Source: Flavobacterium sp. UBA807 (lineage in GTDB: Bacteria; Bacteroidota; Bacteroidia; Flavobacteriales; Flavobacteriaceae). Taken from it: DNA of 20,283 bases. Position 1 is the first letter of the stretch. Each line of letters opens with the position of its first letter. Positions 14,614 to 20,283 of this stretch are shown in pieces. The position numbers and the translations under genes were made by a program. The stretch covers positions 1 through 20,283 of the forward strand of contig DBIH01000166.1 in NCBI GenBank assembly GCA_002296885.1. The letters run 5' to 3'. The notes beneath the pieces are model-generated. The model ran no database searches and had not been told where the DNA came from. It saw only the letters and a program-made list of their open reading frames with translations.

Positions 14614-16563
14614 TTAGTCAATATCTAAAGTTTGATATTCAGAATTCATACTTTTGAATTCAGGTACAATTTTCTTCATTTGAGCAACCACATCGAGACT
14701 TGAGTATTTTTTTGCTATTGCTGCCAGTTCTATTATCGATTCTTTGACTTCTTCAAAATCATCCCAACTGTCCTGAGCAATCATGATTTTGGTATTATGA
14801 GTTGGTAATGTTTTTGAGGTGTCGTTTAGTAACTCCTCAAATAATTTTTCACCGGGACGTAATCCGATAATTTTAATCTGTATTTCTTTATCTGGAATAA
14901 AACCGGCTAAACGAATCATCTTTTTAGCTAAATCCAAGATTTTAACTGGTTCGCCCATGTCAAAAATATAGATTTCACCTCCATTGCCCATTGCCCCTGC
15001 TTCGAGTACGAGTTGACATGCCTCGGGTATTGTCATGAAATACCTAATAATTTCAGGATGGGTAATTGTAATTGGACCGCCTTCCTGAATTTGTTTTGTA
15101 AACAATGGAACAATAGAGCCGTTTGAACCTAAAACATTTCCAAACCTTGTAGTAATAAATTTAGTTGTGTGCTTTTTCTTTGAATTTATCAAATGATAAT
15201 TGAGTGATTGCACGTATTTTTCTGCAATTCGTTTACTTGCACCCATCACACTACTCGGGTTTACCGCTTTATCTGTAGAAATCAACACAAACTTTTCAAC
15301 CAGATATTTATTGGACAAATCAGCGAGGTTTTTGGTCCCAAGTACATTGGTATATATTGCTTGAGGTGGATTTTCCTCCATTAGTGGCACGTGTTTGTAA
15401 GCAGCAGCATGATAAACAAAATCAGGTTTGTATTTATCAAAAACCAATTCAAGGGCACTGTAATCTCGTATATCTGCCAAAACTGTCCTGATTTTTACTT
15501 TTCCTGATAATTCTGAAATTTCAAGATGCAAACTGTGTAACGGGGATTCCGCCTGATCTAAAATAATTATTTTATAAGGATTGAATTTTAAAACCTGTCT
15601 GACAATTTCACTTCCTATAGAACCGGCTCCACCGGTTATCATAACCCGCTTACCTTTAATTTGGTCAGAAATTTTATTATTGTCTAAAACAATTGGTTTT
15701 CTATCCAGTAAATCCTCAATAGCAAAGTTCTTTAATTGATTCGAAATCTGATTTTGATCTTCCCAGTCGGTAATCAAAGGAACTGTAAAGACTTTGAAGT
15801 TGTATTCCAAACATTCTTCAACAAGTTTAATCGTTTCTTCTTTAGTCAAACTTTTTTCCGCAATAATCAACGCTTCGGCATTTACTGATTTTAAAATTAC
15901 GTGTATGCCTTTCGTTTGGTTGATTATTGGTAGGTTTAGTATACTTTTACTGGTTTTATCATGCTGGAATTTATTAACGAAAGCTACTACATTAAAGCGG
16001 GCTGGTTTTTCTGTTTTCAATGCATTAGCTACCGATATAGCATTAGCATCAGCACCATATATAACTGCTTTTAATAACTGATTTGTGTCGGTAACCTGCA
16101 AATAGGTTTCAAAAATATTCTTTACCAGAATCCTGAAAAGAAATAACAATAAAAAAGAAATTACATATGTTATGAATAAGCCTGTAGATAATAATAGTCG
16201 GTCTTTTATGACAAGATGGCTACCAAAATTAAAGACCATTAATGTAAGATAGGAACTCGTTGTAGCTACTAAAAGTTTAACTCCATCAATGAATGTTGAA
16301 TGCCTAATTATACCACTATATGTTTTAAACACCCTAAAAGAAAGAGCATTTATAAATATGACTATTCCATACTGGGAAACTGGGCTTATGGTAGTATATA
16401 ACTTTACATTTAAACTGTAAACTATAATCTGCGTGATTACACAAGCCATCAAAACAATAAAAACATCAATGGCAAAAATTATCCACCTTGGCAGATAACC
16501 AATGCTCTGAAATCTTTTAGTCGAGATTATTTTACTCAAAAATTTAAAAACAAAATCACGCAT
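14614..16563 (-). CDS. pglF: Membrane-bound UDP-GlcNAc 4,6-dehydratase (PglF/WbpM/CapD family)
   Basis: This 649-residue protein has the long PglF/WbpM architecture. Four hydrophobic segments lie in the first 150 residues. Next comes a CoA_binding_3-like Rossmann region (about 165-260, AVIYGADANAISVANAL), then a catalytic short-chain dehydrogenase domain with the NAD-binding VMITGGAGSIGSEIVRQ (about 307-323). HAAAYKHVPLMEENP and the active-site segment STDKAVNPSSVMGASKR (about 428-444) follow. In the latter, Met replaces the Tyr of normal SDR enzymes (Ser-Met-Lys), as in WbpM and PglF. It should convert UDP-GlcNAc to UDP-2-acetamido-2,6-dideoxy-alpha-D-xylo-hexos-4-ulose at the membrane. The PglE-like aminotransferase gene lies 16 bases upstream, which supports a bacillosamine-type pathway. 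It could also feed QuiNAc or FucNAc synthesis. Confidence 0.93.
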   Translation of the reverse strand: MRDFVFKFLSKIISTKRFQSIGYLPRWIIFAIDVFIVLMACVITQIIVYSLNVKLYTTISPVSQYGIVIFINALSFRVFKTYSGIIRHSTFIDGVKLLVATTSSYLTLMVFNFGSHLVIKDRLLLSTGLFITYVISFLLLFLFRILVKNIFETYLQVTDTNQLLKAVIYGADANAISVANALKTEKPARFNVVAFVNKFQHDKTSKSILNLPIINQTKGIHVILKSVNAEALIIAEKSLTKEETIKLVEECLEYNFKVFTVPLITDWEDQNQISNQLKNFAIEDLLDRKPIVLDNNKISDQIKGKRVMITGGAGSIGSEIVRQVLKFNPYKIIILDQAESPLHSLHLEISELSGKVKIRTVLADIRDYSALELVFDKYKPDFVYHAAAYKHVPLMEENPPQAIYTNVLGTKNLADLSNKYLVEKFVLISTDKAVNPSSVMGASKRIAEKYVQSLNYHLINSKKKHTTKFITTRFGNVLGSNGSIVPLFTKQIQEGGPITITHPEIIRYFMTIPEACQLVLEAGAMGNGGEIYIFDMGEPVKILDLAKKMIRLAGFIPDKEIQIKIIGLRPGEKLFEELLNDTSKTLPTHNTKIMIAQDSWDDFEEVKESIIELAAIAKKYSSLDVVAQMKKIVPEFKSMNSEYQTLDID

Positions 16564-16579
16564 AGTAAAAAACGAGTTT

Positions 16580-17725
16580 TTACAAATTTATGTTAAAAAA
16601 TGTTTTCAATACGTCAGAAATTCTATTTTTCTGGCTTTCATCCAAATTCGAACCTGAAGGTAAACATAAGCCATTTTCAAAAAGATGCTGCGATATTTTT
16701 CCTCCATAATAAGGAGCATTTGCAAATACCGGTTGCAAATGCATCGGTTTCCACAAGGGTCTGCACTCAATATTTTCTTTTTCTAATGCTAATCTTAAAT
16801 CTTCGCTCGTTTTCCCTAAGGCTTTCGTATCAATGATTATACAGGTAAGCCAATGATTAGAATGATAATCAGTACTTGGTTCCTTGAATATTGTAACACC
16901 ATCCGCACCTTTAAAAAGTTCAGCATAAAAACGGTTCACATCTCGCCTCAAATTAGTATGTTTTTCCAATACTTCCATCTGGCCTCTTCCAATTCCGGCA
17001 CAAATATTACTAAGTCTGTAATTGTAACCAATTTCTGAATGTTGATAATGAGGTGCATTATCTCTTGCCTGTGTTGCCAGAAAAACCGTCTTGTTTTTCA
17101 ATTCTTTAGAATGCGTAACTAATGCGCCGCCACCTGAAGTAGTAATAATTTTATTTCCATTAAATGATAAAACGCTAATATCTCCAAAAGTCCCACATTT
17201 CCTGCCTTTATAGATACTTCCTAATGCTTCTGCGCTGTCTTCTAAAATCGGAATTTTATATTTATCTGCTACTTCCCTGATCTCATCGACTTTGAATGGC
17301 ATGCCGTATAAATGAACCGGAACAATTGCTTTTGGTTTTTTCCCTTTTTTGATTCGGTCCACAATCGCATCTTCTAAAGCAACCGGACACATATTCCAGG
17401 TGTCTGGCTCGCTGTCAATAAAAATAGGTGTCGCGCCAAGGTATACAATCGGATTGGCAGAAGCCGAAAAAGTAAAGCTTTGGCAGATTACTTCATCACC
17501 GGCTTTTACTCCTAACAAAACCAAACCCAAATGAATGGCTGCTGTCCCCGAACTTAACGCCGCAACATTTACATTATCATCTAAAAAAGTTTCTAAATCC
17601 TGTTCAAAAGCAGTAACATTAGGTCCAAGAGGTGCTACCCAATTCGTATCAAAAGCTTCTTTTACGTAGTGCTGTTCATTTCCTCCCATGTGCGGAGAAG
17701 AAAGCCAAATTTTTGAATTATTCAT
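16580..17725 (-). CDS. pglE: PLP-dependent sugar 4-aminotransferase (PglE/DegT family)
   Basis: This 381-residue DegT/DnrJ/EryC1/StrS aminotransferase has the blocks IWLSSPHMGGNE at the start, ALSSGTAAIHLGL (56-68, phosphate-binding), GDEVICQSFTFSASANP (76-92), PVHLYGMP (136-143), LEDSAEALGS (161-170, PLP-binding Asp163) and SFNGNKIITTSGGG, with the Schiff-base lysine K192. The LYGMP and EALGS variants are those of the PglE/bacillosamine branch, not of WecE. Flanked by PglF-, PglD- and PglC-like genes, it should aminate the 4-keto product of PglF at C4, using glutamate, to give UDP-4-amino-4,6-dideoxy-GlcNAc. It abuts the preceding sugar transferase gene with no spacer (stop at 17726, start at 17725). 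The exact amino sugar depends on the configuration made at C4, which sequence alone does not settle. Confidence 0.9.
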   Translation of the reverse strand: MNNSKIWLSSPHMGGNEQHYVKEAFDTNWVAPLGPNVTAFEQDLETFLDDNVNVAALSSGTAAIHLGLVLLGVKAGDEVICQSFTFSASANPIVYLGATPIFIDSEPDTWNMCPVALEDAIVDRIKKGKKPKAIVPVHLYGMPFKVDEIREVADKYKIPILEDSAEALGSIYKGRKCGTFGDISVLSFNGNKIITTSGGGALVTHSKELKNKTVFLATQARDNAPHYQHSEIGYNYRLSNICAGIGRGQMEVLEKHTNLRRDVNRFYAELFKGADGVTIFKEPSTDYHSNHWLTCIIIDTKALGKTSEDLRLALEKENIECRPLWKPMHLQPVFANAPYYGGKISQHLFENGLCLPSGSNLDESQKNRISDVLKTFFNINL

Positions 17726-18280
17726 TTACCTAAAAATGGTTTTAATTATGATTTTAATGTCCGATAAAAGATTCTGATTGTAATAATAATCTAAATTCAT
17801 CTTAACTTTATCAGGAAATATAACGGTGTCATTATAATGCAAAGCGTTTTCCTGTTTTTCTAAAATATCTTCTTCGTTATAATATTTTATTGATGCTTCG
17901 CTGGTTATTCCTGGTTTCAGTTCCAATATTTTTCTGGCTTCTCCTTCGAGCTTATCGTAATATCCTTCGATGTCAGGACGCGGTCCGACGATGCTCATTT
18001 CCCCTTTTAAAACATTTAAAAACTGAGGTAGCTCATCTAATTTATATTTCCTGAAAAAAGCTCCAACTTTAGAAACAGCCTCCGTTTTTGGATGCATTGT
18101 TTTTAATTTGTATATGATAAACAGCTTTCCGTATTGACCAACGCGCTTCTGAAAAAAAACACCACTCGATTGTGTATCTATCATCAAAATAATCCATGAA
18201 ATGACAATAAATGGTAGAAACAGAATCAATACTATTGAAGAAACAATAATATCAAAAACTCGCTTTACGATAGATTTCAT
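17726..18280 (-). CDS. Second short polyprenyl-phosphate sugar phosphotransferase
   Basis: This 184-residue protein is of the bacterial sugar transferase (PglC/WcaJ catalytic core) family, a monotopic phosphoglycosyltransferase that puts sugar-1-phosphate on undecaprenyl phosphate. It has a re-entrant N-terminal hydrophobic helix (about 8-34), VFFQKRVGQYGKLFIIYKLKTM (41-62), the catalytic Asp-Glu dyad LDELPQ with D82 and E83, and GEMSIVGPRPD (93-103). Unlike the neighbouring enzyme it lacks the usual PGITGWAQVNGRN segment; here it reads PGITSEASIKYYNEED (123-138), so its donor specificity probably differs. It overlaps the PglD-like gene by four bases. It may be a second initiating enzyme for another glycan, or use a different nucleotide sugar. 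It is intact by length and motifs and not a pseudogene. Confidence 0.9.
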   Translation of the reverse strand: MKSIVKRVFDIIVSSIVLILFLPFIVISWIILMIDTQSSGVFFQKRVGQYGKLFIIYKLKTMHPKTEAVSKVGAFFRKYKLDELPQFLNVLKGEMSIVGPRPDIEGYYDKLEGEARKILELKPGITSEASIKYYNEEDILEKQENALHYNDTVIFPDKVKMNLDYYYNQNLLSDIKIIIKTIFR

Positions 18281-18909
18281 TTTATACTTTTGGCTGGAAC
18301 CCCTACAACAATATCCGCATTAACAACATTCGAAACCACCATAGCCTGACCGCCAACGGTTGCATTATCTTCAATCGTGATTCCCTGCACTGTTGAAGAA
18401 CCAATTCCTAATTCGACACATTGTCCTACGGTTGTATTTCCGCCAAGATTCACTCCCGGTGCCAATGATGAAAATGATTTTACAGTACAATTGTGGCCCA
18501 AACTACAATTCATATTAATGACAACAAAATCATCAATTGCAGTTTCGTAATTGATTGTCGTTCCCGGATAAACAATACAGCCTTTTCCAAAGCTTACTGC
18601 TTCTGAAACCCAGGCTGTTTTTGCAATAAAGTTGGGAAACTCAAAAGACAGGTCTTTATATTGGTCGAATAATTTTTTCTTAATTGCCGGAAAAGCAATT
18701 CCCCAAACGATAGCGATATCTTTTCCCGAAAACTCCTGTAATTTTTCAACAGAACCTAACACCTGAAAACCCGCTATAACCGTATTGTGTTTTGAAACAT
18801 CATCATCTAAAAATCCGATGATTTCAAACGATTGTGTAAACTGATTGATATTGTAAGCAACGAATTTTCCAACACTTCCGGCACCGATTATGAGTAATTT
18901 TTGCTTCAT
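18277..18909 (-). CDS. pglD: Sugar N-acetyltransferase (PglD type, left-handed beta helix)
   Basis: This 210-residue protein has the two-part PglD/NeuD architecture. An N-terminal Rossmann-like UDP-sugar-binding domain (LLIIGAGSVGKFVAYNI, about residues 5-21; GFLDDD 32-37) is followed by a left-handed beta-helix of hexapeptide repeats from about residue 95. The SLGHNCTV segment places the likely catalytic base at His139, and the protein ends VVGVPAKSIK. It should transfer acetyl from acetyl-CoA to the 4-amino group of UDP-4-amino-4,6-dideoxy-GlcNAc, giving UDP-diNAcBac. Its genes on either side encode phosphoglycosyltransferases and the PglE/PglF pair follows, matching that role. Other acyl donors, such as formyl or hydroxyacyl groups, cannot be excluded from sequence. 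Three bases separate it from the upstream PglC-like gene. Confidence 0.9.
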   Translation of the reverse strand: MKQKLLIIGAGSVGKFVAYNINQFTQSFEIIGFLDDDVSKHNTVIAGFQVLGSVEKLQEFSGKDIAIVWGIAFPAIKKKLFDQYKDLSFEFPNFIAKTAWVSEAVSFGKGCIVYPGTTINYETAIDDFVVINMNCSLGHNCTVKSFSSLAPGVNLGGNTTVGQCVELGIGSSTVQGITIEDNATVGGQAMVVSNVVNADIVVGVPAKSIK

Positions 18910-18912
18910 CTT

Positions 18913-19518
18913 TTAATTATTTCCATTAAACGGCTGCATCGGACGATCCAGACTTTGATTGATTCCTTCGGTTCGGATTACTTTTATAAAGGTAAGCCAT
19001 AGAATTTTAACATCCAACACAAACGAAAGATGGTCAACATAATAAATATCTAAATCAAACTTTTGTTTCCAACTAATTGAATTCCTTCCGTTAACCTGTG
19101 CCCAGCCAGTGATTCCGGGACGGACATCATGTCTTCTTAACTGCTCTTCCGAATATAACGGAATGTATTTAAACAATAACGGTCGTGGTCCGATTAAACT
19201 CATATCACCAACTAAAACATTCAACAATTGAGGCAATTCATCTATGGATAATCTTCTGATTATTTTGCCTACTTTGGTAATCCTTTGATTGTCTGGCAGT
19301 AATTTCCCATCACTGTCTTTGGCATCCGTCATCGTTTTCAGCTTAATAATCTTAAATGCTTTCTGATGAAAACCAGGTCGCTCCTGAAAGAAAAAAATCG
19401 AGCCTTTGTTCTGAAAACCTAAAATACAAAAAACGATAATCAGTATTGGCGATGCAAGTATCAACACAATTATCGAAACCAAAATATCCAGAAATCTTTT
19501 TAAAAATAATCGGTACAT
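18913..19518 (-). CDS. pglC: Initiating phosphoglycosyltransferase (PglC type)
   Basis: This 201-residue monotopic sugar phosphotransferase has an N-terminal re-entrant hydrophobic helix (about 10-33) with a conserved Ser-Pro break (SP at 23-24), FFFQERPGFHQKAFKIIKLKTM (42-63), the catalytic dyad IDELPQLLN with D93 and E94, GDMSLIGPRPLL (104-115) and VRPGITGWAQVNGRNSISW (132-150). The last block is the PglC-like one. It should transfer UDP-diNAcBac phosphate to undecaprenyl phosphate and start the lipid-linked glycan. The length is that of the short PglC form, without the four-helix N-terminal domain of WcaJ. The gene lies one base after the ATP-grasp gene and is the natural initiator for the pathway encoded next to it. 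Confidence 0.92.
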   Translation of the reverse strand: MYRLFLKRFLDILVSIIVLILASPILIIVFCILGFQNKGSIFFFQERPGFHQKAFKIIKLKTMTDAKDSDGKLLPDNQRITKVGKIIRRLSIDELPQLLNVLVGDMSLIGPRPLLFKYIPLYSEEQLRRHDVRPGITGWAQVNGRNSISWKQKFDLDIYYVDHLSFVLDVKILWLTFIKVIRTEGINQSLDRPMQPFNGNN

Positions 19519-19519
19519 C

Positions 19520-20283
19520 TTACTTCAGATAAGGCTCCAGCTTTGATTTCAATCCTTTTTTGGCAGGCAATTGCCACAACAATTTACACCAATCGTGATT
19601 TCCTTCGATAAAGCCCGGACCATCTTTGGTAATGACAATATCCCAACCAATCGAACGATTTTCCGGATGCTCTTTTGCCGCTTTCTTTACCATTGCTACA
19701 GTTTCTTTCCAGAATGGAACCTGCAAACCAACAATTTCAACTCCCGTTACCGGATGAACTTTCTCTTCAGGCTTTGTAATATCACTGTACACTCCAACAT
19801 CAGAAATGATTCCGGTTTTTTCATCAATTACTGCTGCCATGTTTCCTGCTGCCATATTGTCTACAGAAGAATTCACAGAAATACGTTGACGACATCCCAA
19901 TAAAATCACTTCATTATTATCGTCTAATTGTGTAAAAATCCTGACGGTATTTGCAGCCGAAGGCGATAATTCATTTAGAACCGGATGCTGCTGAATGAAT
20001 TCCTCAACTAAATCATACTGGCTGTTTTCCAAAAATGTGATGATGCTTTTTTCGTCGAATTGTTTTGCGTCCTGAATTAGAACATCTATTCCGCAATTCC
20101 CGTCAGCAACCTTAAAAACCAATTTCCCTGAAGGTGTATTCAAAAGTTTCTGAAGCAATTCGGGCTTGGCTTTTAAATCGGTTAAATCGGCAACAGCGTG
20201 TACAAAATAGTTTTTATATGAACGGTAAAACTTAGTTTTATCATCCAAAATATCGCGAGAGCTTTTCGGGTTCATCTTCAATT
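19520..20283 (-). CDS. Sugar-transfer-associated ATP-grasp protein, 5' part cut off by window edge
   Basis: The visible 254 codons are the ATP-grasp domain of the sugar-transfer-associated (ATPgrasp_ST) type. Blocks include GKLVFKVADGNCGIDVLI, DLVEEFIQQHPVLNELSPSAANTVRIFT and the C-terminal GWDIVITKDGPGFIEGNHDWCKLLWQ, with acidic residues for Mg2+-ATP. These proteins occur in polysaccharide loci and are thought to ligate an acyl, amino-acid or peptide group, but the substrate is unknown. The frame reaches the window edge. The only upstream start candidates are TTG 20281 and ATG 20275, both close to the edge, and alignment with full-length relatives suggests about 50-70 N-terminal residues are missing, so the true start is outside. 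It is followed after one base by the PglC-like gene. Its promoter is not in the window. Confidence 0.85.
   Translation of the reverse strand, partial: LKMNPKSSRDILDDKTKFYRSYKNYFVHAVADLTDLKAKPELLQKLLNTPSGKLVFKVADGNCGIDVLIQDAKQFDEKSIITFLENSQYDLVEEFIQQHPVLNELSPSAANTVRIFTQLDDNNEVILLGCRQRISVNSSVDNMAAGNMAAVIDEKTGIISDVGVYSDITKPEEKVHPVTGVEIVGLQVPFWKETVAMVKKAAKEHPENRSIGWDIVITKDGPGFIEGNHDWCKLLWQLPAKKGLKSKLEPYLK

Noticed and set aside
17726..18280. Second short sugar transferase considered as a truncated or decayed copy of the PglC-like gene
   Set aside because: It has its own start, full catalytic core and Asp-Glu dyad, ends normally, and differs throughout, so it is a separate enzyme.

Overview
This window looks like part of a surface-polysaccharide (O-antigen or capsule/exopolysaccharide) locus from a member of the Bacteroidota, most likely Flavobacteriaceae and plausibly Flavobacterium. 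The evidence is the AT-rich base composition, promoter-like TAnnTTTG elements instead of sigma-70 boxes, almost no Shine-Dalgarno sequences, short Bacteroidota-style Wza and Wzc proteins, and a PHP-type (CpsB/YwqE) phosphatase. No rRNA, tRNA, CRISPR array or insertion sequence was seen. Nearly all the DNA is coding and no gene-free stretch exceeds about 135 bases.

Layout, read in the direction of transcription (almost everything is on the minus strand). Right block, 20283 to 11308: a partial ATP-grasp protein, a PglC-like phosphoglycosyltransferase, a PglD-like acetyltransferase, a second short phosphoglycosyltransferase, a PglE-like aminotransferase, a PglF/WbpM-like 4,6-dehydratase, then the Wza-type export lipoprotein and the Wzc-type tyrosine kinase/co-polymerase. 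Genes 1-6 are packed with gaps or overlaps of a few bases. The set PglF-PglE-PglD-PglC is a complete route from UDP-GlcNAc to UDP-N,N'-diacetylbacillosamine (or a close relative) and on to undecaprenyl phosphate. Centre: the phosphatase gene cpsB is the only plus-strand gene. It meets wzc tail to tail with an 11-base gap and shares a short promoter region with the divergent wzm gene.

Left block, 10402 to 1: the ABC permease Wzm, a sugar N-formyltransferase, the ABC ATPase Wzt with a C-terminal cargo-type domain, a GT4 glycosyltransferase, a second and divergent formyltransferase, the WecE aminotransferase, a hexapeptide acyltransferase, a WbsX/GH99-like protein, a GT2 glycosyltransferase, a NeuA/LegF-type cytidylyltransferase and the 5' part of a membrane phosphoethanolamine-transferase-like (sulfatase-fold) gene that runs off the left edge.

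Taken together, the locus would make an undecaprenyl-linked glycan starting with a 2,4-diamino-trideoxy sugar. It would add sugars such as formylated or acylated 4-amino-4,6-dideoxygalactose, and possibly a CMP-activated nonulosonic acid, and export the product by Wzm/Wzt, with Wza/Wzc/CpsB also present. No Wzx flippase or Wzy polymerase is visible. The most interesting structural detail is a 29-codon open frame directly coupled to the wzm stop codon (TAATG) that reads like the N-terminus of a Wzt protein. It suggests a decayed original wzt, or the scar of a formyltransferase insertion, at the wzm/wzt junction.
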